Assembly: GCA_020226215.1 (NCBI GenBank)
Contig: CM035235.1
Location: forward strand, 8,383,151-8,447,150
Source of the DNA: Sindora glabra
Lineage: Eukaryota; Streptophyta; Magnoliopsida; Fabales; Fabaceae
Direction of reading: 5' to 3'
Length of the DNA stretch: 64,000 bases
Part shown: positions 13,301-24,599 of the stretch, in pieces
Numbering within the stretch: the stretch's first letter is position 1
How the letters are laid out: each line of letters starts with the position of its first letter
Made by a program: the position numbers and the translations under genes
Notes under the pieces: generated by a model
Databases searched by the model: none
Told to the model about the DNA's origin: nothing
Seen by the model: only the letters and a program-made list of their open reading frames with translations

Positions 13301-14444
13301 TGAATAAGTCGATATATGACTTGAAACAAGCATCCAGGCAATGGTATCTTAAATTTCATGAGATTGTATCCTTTCTTAGATTTAAGGAGAATGCAGTGGA
13401 TTAATGCATCTATTATTTGATGAGTGCGGGCAATTTTATAATCCTTGTGTTATATGTTGACGACATTCTCTTCGTGAGTAATGATGTAAATCTTCTGAAC
13501 GAGACAAGAAAGGCACTGTCATAAAATTTTGATATAAAGGATCTCAAAAATGCATCCTTTGTGCTTGGCATAGAGATCCATTGTGACAAATCCGAGGGCT
13601 TGCTTGGTTTGTCTCAAAGGGCATATATAGATAAAGTTCTTAAAAGATTTAATACGGCTTCATGCTCACATAGTGCTACGCCCATTCAAAAGAATGAAGT
13701 GTTTTCCAAAACCTAGTGTCCTCAAAATGATGATGAAAAATCTAGAATGAATATGGTCCCATATGCTTCCGCTGTTAGTAATTTGATGTATGCCCAAGTG
13801 TGTACACGCCAAGATCTTGCTTTTGCAATTAGTGTACTTGGGAGGTACCTAAGTAATCTTAGTCAAAGACACTGGATAACAACCAAGAAAGTCATGAGGT
13901 ACCTGTAGGGTACAAAGAATTATATGTTGACTTATAGAAGGTCCAGTGGTCTGATTTGTATGGGCTATTCAGACTCTAACTTTGTCGGTTGTTCAAATGA
14001 TAAGAAATCAATATCTAGATATATTTTTATACTAGCAAGAGGAGCTGTATAGTGGAAGAGTGTCAAACAATCTTTGATAACAACCTCTACTATGGAAGTA
14101 GAGTATGTCACTTGCTATGAAGCTATTCGAAAGGCTATATGGTTAAGGAATTTTATCTCTAAATTTTTCTTAGTTGAAAGCATTTCAAAAACTTTAAACA
14201 TTTATTATGATAATACTACTACTGTTAGCTTCTCTCAAAACAATAAAAGTTCTACCCCATAAAGCACTTTGATATGAAATATTAATTTATGAGAGAGAAT
14301 ACACACAAGTATCTTACTCATATTGAACATATTTCAACAGATTATATGCTTATAGACCTATTAACCAAAGGCTTAGCTATAAGAATATTTAAAAGACATG
14401 TATTGGATATGGGCCTTATTAAATCTTTTAATATTTTGGGTTAG
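10341..14444 (+). pseudogene. Degenerate copia gag-pol polyprotein
   Basis: Gag starts near 10341-10386, with the motif LNGTNHEDW. A zinc knuckle at 11126-11167 reads C-x2-Y-x4-H-x4-C, so its second Cys is lost. The protease motif at 11267 reads W-L-D-I-G-A, with Ile for the usual Ser/Thr. The pre-integrase HHCC finger spans about 11687-11802. In integrase, D is kept at 11932, but the second Asp is Asn (12058) and the third-acidic position is Lys followed by TGA (12193-12198). Reverse transcriptase keeps YVDD at 13453-13464, and RNase H is recognisable to 14444. Frameshifts fall near 10636, 11870 and 14262. There are many in-frame stops, including 11264, 11729, 12385, 12961, 13009, 13714 and 13906. 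Most fit a C-to-T or G-to-A change of Gln, Arg or Trp codons. Confidence 0.92.
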
Positions 14445-14833
14445 TGGGAGTACTTGTGTATTTTGAAACAAAAATTGTGTTGATATCAAGATTTAATAAT
14501 ATTGCCATTTTATTATATTGAAAAGTGCATTTATCATATTATGACAATATAAGGAGACATCAAGACCTTGTCTCAAACTATTGTAAAGTATTTTAGGCGA
14601 ATGCACGGATCATTTTGTATATTTTGATTATGCACACATTTTATATTGTTCAGTCTTTTGGAATGGGTATTTCATATATGTGTATCTTTTCAACCCCATC
14701 GGATGATTAGGTATGCATTTAAAGAAATCTCATATTTGATCTATGATTGTAATGATATGAATTGTATTAATGACATTGTTTAAATGTGGCCACATATTGC
14801 AATTCAAAATTATGTATTAAAATATGATTGTCC

Positions 14834-14844
14834 AAGTAGGAGAT
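14834..14844 (+). promoter_or_regulatory. Copia polypurine tract
   Basis: CAAGTAGGAGAT lies immediately before the 3' LTR, the expected place for the plus-strand primer. It resembles the usual copia purine tract with one interruption. Confidence 0.7.
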
Positions 14845-15294
14845 TGTAAAATAAATTTTGTGAACTACCACATTTTAATATATATTTAAATTAAATAATA
14901 ATTCAATGTCATTAATATAATAATAATACCTAGACTTTATGTTATAATATAACTTTAAAGTGTGTGCATATACCCTAATTCTAGATTAATTGTGATAGGC
15001 TAATTAATCCTAATTAGGTTTTAATTAGGATTTGGATCCCTACTCACCTCTTTATAAGGTGAGCTGCAGTCTCCTATCATATTGCAGTTTGTTATTCATA
15101 ATTCTCTATGAGACTCACCTGAGGACGTGTTGGCAATGATCCAGCCAATTTCTCAATTTGACATCATGGATTGAGCATAAGAGTCAGGTAATTCAAAAAC
15201 TCTTTATCTTATTAGTAATAATTGTTGTACTCTTCTCTATGGATCTATAATTGTATGATTAGTGAAATATTTTATGGATTATAAGATTCTTACA
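14845..15294 (+). repeat. 3' LTR of the copia element
   Basis: 450 bp, TGTAAAAT to TTACA, followed by the TATAA target duplication. About 89 percent identical to the 5' LTR by hand count, with differences densest in the last third. Confidence 0.95.
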
Positions 15295-15299
15295 TATAA

Positions 15300-16379
15300 T
15301 ACTAAAAATTTATCTACAAATTTTTAAAGTTAATTGCATAAATTCCATTATAATCCTTGAGATTGTTGTAAAATCGAAGTTTGAGGCAAATTATCCTCAA
15401 GGATTATTACACCATAGAAAATATATGAAACCCAAGAAGGAAGAAGTGTTTAAGGAGGAAGGCCAATGATAGTTTTTCAATTTTGTAGACAAGAAATGAG
15501 AGGTAAGTTGGCTACAATATTGATGATGTTGGAAAGATATAGAAAATAAGGTTAATAACATTAGAAAAATCTAAAAGATAAGGTTGAATAAAATCTAAGA
15601 AGGTTGATAATGTTAGAAAAAGAATTATGGCACACATTTTGAAAAAGATAAAAAAAATTATGATTTTTTAGATAAGAACTAGTTATTGTAATATATCAAT
15701 AATTTTTTTTTGTTCTCCTATGTTACTCACATGGGAAGGGGAGACAAATGTACCAATTACACTTGCATTGGCCCTCCAATTGTACCCAAGCCAACCACTT
15801 CCTTTTACTTTTCAATTTATTTAGGGAAAAATTAGGTTGGTACTGTTTATTACAATTTATTGCAATGAGGTATCCTAAGTATACTTTCTTTCATTTAAGT
15901 GCACCCACAAATAGCAATTTACTACAAAATCCATAAGACAAAATGACATACTTGAAGTGCATCTTGGGAAGAAAAAAAATATCAAAACAGAAACCTCTTT
16001 TATCACATATTAAAATTAGAGATTTTTTAATTTTATAAAAATAAAAAAGGCTAAAAACTTATAAAATTAAAATCAAAGAATTTTTAACTTTATAAAAATT
16101 AAATTAAAATAACATTTTAATCATAAATAAAATTAATAAAAATTTAATTTTTTAGAAATAAAATAAATTTTTAATTAAGATAAAAATAAAAATAAAAAAT
16201 AATTTAGAGGTACAAAACCTTTCATAAAATCATAAAATAGTCTATTTATTACCATTTTTTTTAAAAAATAATTATCATGAATGAATTATTGTTATATTAA
16301 AAATTCAAACAATAACAAAGTTATCTTTTTTGGAAAAAGAAGAAAATGCAAATAGACACAAAAAATAGTAGCTATTAAA
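15300..16379. other. AT-rich spacer, nothing recognised
   Basis: Unit 1-only sequence between the copia element and the hairpin array. It contains A-rich stretches at about 16030-16200. No gene, tRNA or terminal repeat was recognised. Confidence 0.5.
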
Positions 16380-18320
16380 AAAAGAATTCATTTATCTATT
16401 TATTTTGAATTTTTTATTGATATTATTATCTGAAGACAAAATAATAACATATTATTTGACAATTTGCTTATTAATGAGACTTGATTTATTCATTTATTTT
16501 GAGTTTTTGATTGATGTTATTATTTGATCTTCAAATAGTAACATAATAGTAACATGTTATTATTTGGAGACGAAACAGTAACATACTTTTCTTTGAAAGT
16601 TTGATTGTTAACGAAACTTAATATTTTCTATTATTTAGGTTTTTTTTATCGAAGTTACTATTTAAAGATAAAATAGTAACATATTACTATCTGGAAACTA
16701 AATAGTAATATGCTCTACTTTGATAGTTTGGCTATTTATAAGACTCGATATTTCATATTATTTAGGATTTTTTTATCAATGTTACTGTGTAAAGATGAAA
16801 TAGTAGTATGCTCTTCTTTGAAAGTTTAATTGTTAATAAAACATGATATTTTCTATTATTTAGGATTTTTTTATCAATGTTACTATCTGGAGACTAAATA
16901 GTAACATCTAGATAATAACATACACTTCCTAGATAGTTTGGTTGTTAATAAAACCTAATTTATTCATTTATTTTAGATTTTTAATCGATGTTACTATTTG
17001 TAGATCAAATAGTAATATGTTACTCTCTAAAGATGAAACAATAGTATGTTCTTTTTTAATAGTTTAGTTATTAATAAGACTTAATTTATCTTTTTATTTT
17101 ACATTTTTAGTCAATGTTATAGTCTAAAGATGAAACAGTAATGTGTTACTGTTTGGAAACTAAATAATTACATGCTCTTCTTTAGTAGTTTAGTTATTTA
17201 TAAGACTTGATATTTCATATTATTTAGTGTTTTTGATCGATGTTATTATCTAGAGACTAAATAGTAACATGTTACTGTCTGAAGATAAAACAGTAACATG
17301 CTCTTATTTAAAATTTTAGTTGTTAATAAGATTTAATATTTCCTATTATTTCAAATTTTTTATTAATGTTACTATCTGGAAAATAAGCAGCAACATCCAA
17401 ATAGTAACATACACTTCTTAGATAGTTTGGCTATTAATAAGACCTAATTTATCCATTTATTTTAAGCTTTTAATTAATATTACTATTTGAAGATGAAATA
17501 ATAATATATTACCATATGAAAACAAAATAGTAACATACTTTTCTTTGGCAGTTTGTGATAATGGGACTTAATTTATCTTTTTATTTTAAAATTTTAATCG
17601 ATGTTACTATTTAAAAATCAAATAGTAATATGTTATTGTCTGAAGATGAAATAATAACATACTTTTCTTTAGTAATTTGATTGTTAATGAGATTTCGTAT
17701 TTCATATTATTTAGTGTTTTTTTAACAATATTACTATTTGGTGTTTCCAAACAATAATATGCTTTTCATTATTAGTTTAATTATTAATGAGACTTAATTT
17801 ATCCTTTTATTTTAGGTTTTTAGTCGATGTGACCAAATAGTAACATGTTACTACTTGGTTTTTAAATAGTAATATTTAGTTCTTTAGCAATTTATTATTA
17901 ATGAGAATACATTTGTCTGATTATTTTGTATATTTAATTAATATTATTGTTTAGAGATGAAATAAAAATATACTCTTCTTTGGTAGTTTGATTGTTAATA
18001 GGACTTGATTTATCCTTTTATTTTGAATTTTAATTGATGTTATTATTTAAAGACTAAATCTTAAAGAGTAATATGTTACTATCTGTTACTATCTAGAAAC
18101 CAAATAGTAACATGCTCTTTTTTGGTAATTTAATTGTTTATGTGACTTGATATTTTATATTATTTAGGATTTGTGATCGATGTTACTGCTTAGTGTCTCT
18201 AAATAGTAACATGTCTTGTTTAGTAGTTAGTTGTTAATGAGACTTGATTTATTCTTTTATTTTAAATTTTTGGTCTATGTTACTTTTTAGAGATCAAATA
18301 GTAATATATTGTCCTTTGAC
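16380..18320. repeat. Degenerate tandem array of hairpin-bearing units, about 118 bp
   Basis: About 17 diverged units. The anchor motif around GATGTTACTATTT recurs near 16423, 16508, 16650, 16778, 16874, 16987, 17114, 17235, 17363, 17475, 17597, 17725, 17826, 17940, 18036, 18178 and 18275, a mean spacing of about 118 bp. A typical unit has two consecutive inverted repeats sharing the palindromic core AGTAACATGTTACT. The first runs from ATGTTACTATTT to AAATAGTAACAT. The second runs from CATGTTACTGT to ACAGTAACATG, perfect at 17268-17300 with an 11-base stem. A shared TTTATTTT/TTAATGAGACTTGATTT segment follows. There is no coding potential and no copy elsewhere in the window. Confidence 0.85.
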
Positions 18321-19429
18321 AAATTCATTATTAAGAAAGTTATTAAGGCACAATTAGACAACAAAAAAATTGAGGAGCAAAAGTTTAATATAGGTTTCAA
18401 ATGAATTTGAATTAAGAAAGATGAGATCAAAGTTGACAAAATGATAAAAAAATAAAGAAAAATTATGAAAAGTCACTGAAAAAGGCATTTTTTTTTGCCA
18501 GCCAAAATGGGCAAAACGCCTATGACATTGTGCAAACATGTAGATCTCGAAAGAATATATAAAATCGATATATAATTTACCCCAATCAATTAACCGAGTA
18601 CAAAGTTATAATTGTTCAAAGTTTTAAACTCAATTTATATATTTCTAATCAAGTGGACCTAAATCAAATTTTCTTGTTTTTTGTTGAAAGATCATAGGAA
18701 GTTGAATGAAAATGAGTGATTATATGTAAAAATTGGTTAATTAATCATGGAGTTATTTCTTTCTAAAATTTCTAATTTACAACTGTATTTTCATAGTTAA
18801 AAAAGGATATTTTGAGAATATAATAGTGATAATTCATAAAACTAGCACCTCTTTGAAATAAAGACCAGTGCTATCACTTATTTAAAAATAAGTCCAGGAA
18901 GTGACACTTCAATGTAATTTACTAATTTATTTATATGACGAGTCTCATATTTAAACCTTCATGAAAGGCTTAACTTAGTCAATGTAAAACTAAATCTTTT
19001 GAAATACTAGCTTATATACAACATGGAATCCCTAAAATACATCATTTTTTCACGCTTCATTTTATTTTATTAGAAATTATCTTCTAGGGAACAATGTAAA
19101 AATAAATCCTTAAACTTCAAGGTGATTAAATTTTAATCTCTCCAAATTTAAAAATTTAAAATTGAAAATTTTAAACTATTGAAAAGTAAAACTTTGAAAT
19201 TAACACACATAATTCACATAATTAATTATTTTTATTAAATTTTATAATTTTTTATGAATGTTGTAAACATGAATCACATATTATCTTATTTTGGTATATT
19301 AAGCCATTTTTTACATAATTTTTTGTTATATTATTAATAAAAATTAATTATTTATATTAAATTTTAATATATACACAAGAGTTCAAATTATATACAAAAG
19401 AATTATACAGTAAACAAAAATACAACAAT
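18321..19429. other. AT-rich spacer, nothing recognised
   Basis: No gene or clear element. A slightly GC-richer island with GCCAGCCAAAATGGGC lies near 18499, within otherwise AT-rich DNA. Confidence 0.4.
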
Positions 19430-21100
19430 CACTACTATTAGAAAAGGTCTTTGAAGTTAGGTGTCTAAAAAGATTTGACGTCAGTTTGGACTATTGTTTT
19501 ATTGAGCATCATGGTAAATATTTTACAATGATGCTTATAAAATCATTGTTCAAGATAAATATTACATTAGTTCTAGTAAAAAATAATTGTTGTTATTACT
19601 AAAGAGGAATACACCTTGGTAATCAATCACATTTAAATATGTCAATTTTTCTATGTAACTGTTGTTAAGAATTAAAATACAATGTCAATTTATTTTAATA
19701 ACTAGAGTGGAATGTTATATACTACATCAGTGATACATAACTAACATTTTATTACTCTTACCCACCAAAAAATTTCTTTACACCTTTTCTATTATGTACA
19801 ACATCTCAAATTGCTTAATATTATGCTACTTTTAATCTAAAATACATTTAGAACCACCAAAAACTTAATACTCCAACATTATAATAAAATTTGAATATAT
19901 AGGATTAGGGAATACCTAATGATTAGTATTGTTGAATAGCATTTGTCTAAAGTGTTTTCAAACTACAAAAGAATAAAATAAATAAATAAAAGTTAAGTGT
20001 TAAAATAATTACAAAAAAATGTTTATCATGGTAAAAAAAATTACCTTTGTGAATCAAATGAAAATTTGTCACGGATATCTCCTTGTATTTTGTTATGGTG
20101 AAAGGTCACCTTGGTAAGAACTAGGAGTTTTAGTGCATGTATTTATTTTTCAATATATGAGAAGCACTCTTGAATCAAACAACTAAAAATATAATAAGCA
20201 ATATTCATTAAACTTTCCTGTATGATTTTACATAGAATGCCAAAAAAGATGAATGAAAATAACTTTCTTACCTATAGAAATCCATAAAATTGCATCAAAG
20301 TGAAAAGCAATAAAATATAATCGATTATGAAACTAAAAATTAAATTATAACGACAAACACAAATTTAAACAATAAAATATATACTTACATTTATAATTTA
20401 TCTTTTTTTAGTGAGTGGTAATGAAGTTTTAGTCCTGCAAAATAATTAAGTAGCTTGAACACAAAAGAGAAATATCTTTAGATTGGAAGGAGAGCATACA
20501 TCATTATAAAGTGAATCATTTTAAGTTTCATGATGAAATATGCAATTGGTACCATGATTTCATTTTTTTTTTTTTTTTGTTTTCATCTTGTGCTTTTCTT
20601 TTGCACTCTTTTCATTTCCATCCAATGCCTTTTTTTGCACTATTTAAATTTAACATGTTCATTATTAATAAAACACTAACATTTTAAACAAAATAATATT
20701 AATCAACTAAATAATTTTAAATTTTAGTTATTAATTAAAAATTGATGTCCTAAATTGAAATATTCTAATTTCCTATTATTTATGAAGCAAAATTCTATAA
20801 TTTTATAAGTTGATGATACCTTGAAACATTGTCATTTTTGGTCAATTCCTGATACATAATTTCATCTCATAAAACAACCGACCATGCAAATGCCATTATT
20901 GTTGGATTAGTAAATATTTATTATAGGTTGGTAAACATTTAATATATGTTAACTGGTTAAGAGAGTATATTTAGACATTGGTTATTATATAAAATTAGTG
21001 TGTATATTACAAAAATAATATCAATTTTTAGAAATAACTAACATTTATATATATATTTATATATATATATATATTTATTTATTTATTTATAAGTTTTTCA
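19430..21100 (+). mobile_element. Possible non-autonomous CACTA-type element, left terminus
   Basis: CACTACTATTAGAAAAGG at 19430 resembles the conserved left end of plant CACTA (En/Spm) transposons, followed by direct and inverted short repeats (GACGTCAG, ATGATGCTTATAAAATCATT) as in their subterminal regions. From about 19710 it contains a SpacerAlpha copy. I could not find a matching right end (TAGTG with a 3-bp target duplication), so the right boundary is a guess. No transposase is visible. Confidence 0.35.
19710..20880 (+). repeat. SpacerAlpha repeat copy (unit 1 gap)
   Basis: Most diverged of the five copies. The block at 20240-20350 (AAGATGAATGAAAATAAC to TCGATTATGAAACTAAAAA) and the block near 20470-20560 align to 2460-2570 and 2700-2820. 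It lies outside the duplicated A and B parts, so the family is dispersed rather than simply duplicated with the units. Confidence 0.55.
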
Positions 21101-22200
21101 TCTTGACATTTTTCTTATAACGACTTTGAAGAAAAGTGATGATCAAGAAGCTTTTCATCATTGATTGATTAAGTTATTATGATGTCAAATCCAAACATGA
21201 ATCGCATCTAAATCACTTTAATAAGATTATTTACCTTGATAAAGTCATAATGATGCTACAACTACCTTGACAAAGTGATGGTGATTGTCTTTATGGTATC
21301 TTTGAAGTAGTTCTTGATATCCATGGCAACCATGAATGTAATAGTACTTTCCCTTGGCTTTCATATTCATGGCAATCATGAATGATGTAAGATTTTCAAA
21401 TAAAATTTTCTTGTTAGTAAACTCTCATATAACTACTCTTTTTTGCTATTAGTATTCTCATATTCACCTCATAAATTGGCAATACATAAAATAAAAAAGG
21501 TCGTATTTATCTATTTGTAAATGGTTACTTCATACAACTTGTGGTTGAAAGGGGGTAATAGTCAAGAAGTAATAACATGCATCTTTGTAGTTAATGATTG
21601 AGCAACATCAATTGGGTAATGTTCTCTTATGTAGTGAAAACATAAATGAAATGTGGAGTGAAGGATAAATTTTATTAACAAAAAACTTATATAATAAATA
21701 AAGTGAAAGTAGTAAAGAACTTGCATAATAAATGAAGTGTAAGAGAAAATTTATAATCAAAGGAGCAACAATAGATGTTGGTTATAGAATATGAATCAAT
21801 GCATAAACATCAAATATCTCAAAATGAAATGATTTGAATTCCTTTTGGATAATAATTATAGGAAACTGACATCCAAACATGTCAATGTGATATGTTTGGA
21901 GAGTTTTAGGTGTTAATTATTAGTAAAAAAATTAACATCCTTTTGCTTCTTTATATTAATGTAATTTAAATACAACATTGAATTTTAGAAATTACTTTGA
22001 CTAGTAGAAAATAACTTGAATTTTATAAACTGGTCATGAGATAAATGGTTCATTTTATTTTAAAAAATATTAATTTTTGTAAGTTAAAAAAAGTTAGTTT
22101 CGAAGTTAATAAATATTTTTTAATTTTATTAAATATCATACATAAGTGATAAGTTATATGTTCTTTTTGTACATTTTCCTTGCAACAATACAAACTATTG
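21101..22200. other. AT-rich spacer with short repeat scraps
   Basis: A short tandem duplication around CATGGCAACCATGAATG/CATGGCAATCATGAATG lies at 21320-21385. Otherwise nothing recognised. Confidence 0.35.
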
Positions 22201-22338
22201 CCTTATCTTGAATTCTTAAAATTTCTATCACTCCATCCTTACAGGGGCAAAGAACCCATCACTATATTAGTTGTGCTACGGGAGGCTAAGTTGGAATAGA
22301 AGAGCACTCATCTTAGGGTGAGTTTACTAGTTAGATAT
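22201..22338 (-). pseudogene. Plastid-derived 23S 3' end, spacer and 4.5S 5' end
   Basis: The reverse complement reads, in order: the 3' end of plastid 23S rRNA (AAGATGAGTGCTCT and on), the 23S-4.5S region with CCTCCCGTAGCACA and GGGTTCTTTGCCCCTG, then GGATGGAGTGATAGAA and AATTCAAGA. This order is that of chloroplast rrn23-rrn4.5. Differences from the known plastid sequence are mostly C-to-T or G-to-A. It is a nuclear insertion of plastid DNA, not a functional rRNA gene. The match is from memory. Confidence 0.75.
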
Positions 22339-22454
22339 ATCTATATACTAGATCTATATATTAATTTATATAATAGAAATATAATAAATATAATATAATA
22401 TATTTTTCTTCCTCTTGCCTAAATTTGTGGAAGAAGTAATTTCCATTTTTTTAT

Positions 22455-22614
22455 AGGGAAAGGCTCAAAGCCAATCCTAGGGAATAGTAAAGTTCATAGG
22501 GTTTTTCTATCCAAGTGTAGGTAGTTCACATCTTCTTGACATGTCTATTTCATTAAGTCTCTCTTCGAGATAATGCCCAGATCAATATGTATTTTGTGTG
22601 GGTCAAAACTTACA
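22455..22614 (-). pseudogene. Plastid-derived 23S rRNA domain IV/V fragment
   Basis: The reverse complement matches the plastid 23S rRNA stretch from GTAAGTT-ACCC through GATCTGGGCA, GTGAAATAGACATGT-like, GAAGATG, CTACCT, then TTTACTATTCCC, GGATTGGCTT and GAGCC. It lies in the same orientation and the correct 5'-to-3' order relative to 22201-22338. About 115 bp of AT-rich DNA (22339-22454) replaces the intervening rRNA, so the two are probably one insertion with an internal deletion. Transitions dominate the changes. Confidence 0.75.
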
Positions 22615-24150
22615 CATTGAAGTTGAATATATGAAAATATGAAAAAGAAGACATTGATATAAGAAAATTTATCTTACAATTTTATCCATTCTTTATATTA
22701 TTACATAAACAAATGCAAATTTGCAAATATATTACATAAGGAAAAAAAAGGTAGTCTTCCACTTTTGTTGCTAACCACAATGTCAATTCTCATAACTATC
22801 ATCTAAAAACCACTCGTGACATCTATTAAATTTCAATATTGGTAAATCTTGGATTTTAGTAATACATTTATCTCCATTACTAACATCAACCTCTGCTTGA
22901 GAAGGTGGAAATTAGCTCACACTCCATTTTATTTGAGACATTTAGATAACAAGGGATAAAACAGCCATAATCACATTCTATAAAGATGTTAGACAAGATT
23001 GAAGGGGAGCTAATTTCTTCATCCTCCAACAAAAACTTGAGTTAGATAATGGAGGTTAAGGCATCACTAAGATGTTTTCAAATGAAGAATGAATGTAAAA
23101 ATATATATACAATAAAAAAATTACAAACATTAGTTATCAACTCAAAACTAATATCATAGACATACCTATTTATCAATAAGTGGCAGTTGCATTACCTAAT
23201 GAGAAATTTGAAATCCCTTTAGATGTTGGTTAGTAACATAACCAACATGTAAGTGTTTTTATCTACTTGCATTATTTTTGAAATGCCTTTTGGACAACAA
23301 TTACCTAAGTTAATCATTATCTTAAATTTTCATTTAAATTTAAAAAATGTCACCATGTAATTATAGATGTCAATTTTTATTAAGACCATTTTTTTATGTT
23401 TCAAAATAATTTCAAAAATGTCACTACATTTATATAAATGTTTGTTTAAGTTATGACTAACATAGAATTGCATTTCTATATAAGTAAATATTACAATTTT
23501 TACTTAAAAGTTTTCATAAAAATATGTAATTTAATAAAAGAGATAATTCAGTGTATGATGTATGTTAGTTTCTATGTTTTAACATTTAAAAGTATGAATC
23601 TAATACTCTAGATGGGGGAGAATGGAAGGGAAGGTCATGTCTTTGTTTGGGAGTTTTTATTAAATAGAGAAAAAGATTATAGATTCTTGACCAATTCTCT
23701 AAGTTCCTCTGGTGTTAACTATTTTATATTCTTCCAATTTAAAAATTTTTTTAGGATTGTCTAAACATCTAAATAAGGGATGGAATATCACGAATTAACC
23801 ATCACTTCCCTTCCCTTTCTATCCATTATCTTCTTCTCCATTCCTCTGCTAACTCCTAAACATACCATAAGCTTTCAAAGTTACCTCCACAAAATTGAAG
23901 ATTTTTTTCCCTATCTTTTATAAAAATAATTTTATTTGTGTGTACACAATTACATGATTTGAAAATGTTTTAAATTTGCACCTCTTGTAGAAAAGTGCAA
24001 CGGAAAGTAACATTCGGTACCTTGAAAAAAAAAGTTGTGAATCTGTTTTATTATTCACTCACTTGTATACGAAAAAAATAAGATTATCATCGGAAATATA
24101 TTTTCCCACAAAATAAATGAGTCTAAGATTGTCTCCTCTATCATTGTTGA
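22615..24150. other. AT-rich spacer, nothing recognised
   Basis: Unit 1-only. Short stretches resemble pieces of the SpacerAlpha family (for example ATGTCAATTTTTATTAAG near 23365). No gene was seen. Confidence 0.4.
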
Positions 24151-24599
24151 GGTGCTAATGACCTTGCTTTGCAGTTTTGTCTTTTTCTTTGGCATCCACA
24201 ATTAAGTTATCGATTTAGGTTGAGGGACGTGTCGCCCTTTAATCCCCACCACACCAACCACCCGTCTTCTCAGAATATGGACCTTTCGTTTGCAAATCTA
24301 GGTACCATATCGACTTTTGGACAGATCTGGGGAAGGCACCCATGTGCCTTTTTGTCATGACCCAGCTGGCCACAATTATAACAAAAATTCTGTGTCTTAT
24401 ATCATAACTAACTGGTCAAGAAGGATCGGGTTTGCATCAAGCTGGCAATTTGTAATTGATGATCCGTGTTTCCAGGTTGGATACTTGGATTTTGGAAAAG
24501 TACAAGTATTTAAGAAAATCCTTTGTTGTGTGGCAGCCATTGCTTAACCAAGATAATGTTCGATTACAGTCTTTTAATTTATGCGAGGCCATTTGAAAA
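24151..24599 (+). other. GC-richer block upstream of the RNase H-like pseudogene
   Basis: Noticeably less AT-rich than its surroundings, with frames of 63 and 76 codons overlapping in different phases (24169-24360 and 24317-24547). It is probably eroded coding sequence of the same retroelement-like gene as 24600-25450, but no motif is recognisable. It is absent from unit 2, where homology starts at 48532. Confidence 0.3.

Larger units (their letters stand above)
8638..15294 (+). mobile_element. Full-length, inactivated Ty1/copia LTR retrotransposon
   Basis: Complete 6657-bp structure: 5' LTR 8638-9086, primer-binding site, long AT-rich leader, gag-protease-integrase-reverse transcriptase-RNase H in that order (the copia order), polypurine tract and 3' LTR 14845-15294. 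The 5-bp target duplication TATAA lies at 8633-8637 and 15295-15299. By hand count the LTRs differ at about 49 of 450 positions, so this is not a recent insertion. Every coding domain is interrupted. It lies only in the unit 1 gap and has no counterpart in unit 2. Confidence 0.95.

Noticed and set aside
16380..18320. Hairpin array considered as tRNA or rRNA cluster, or as CRISPR
   Set aside because: No tRNA boxes or cloverleaf, and units are contiguous and diverged without spacers.
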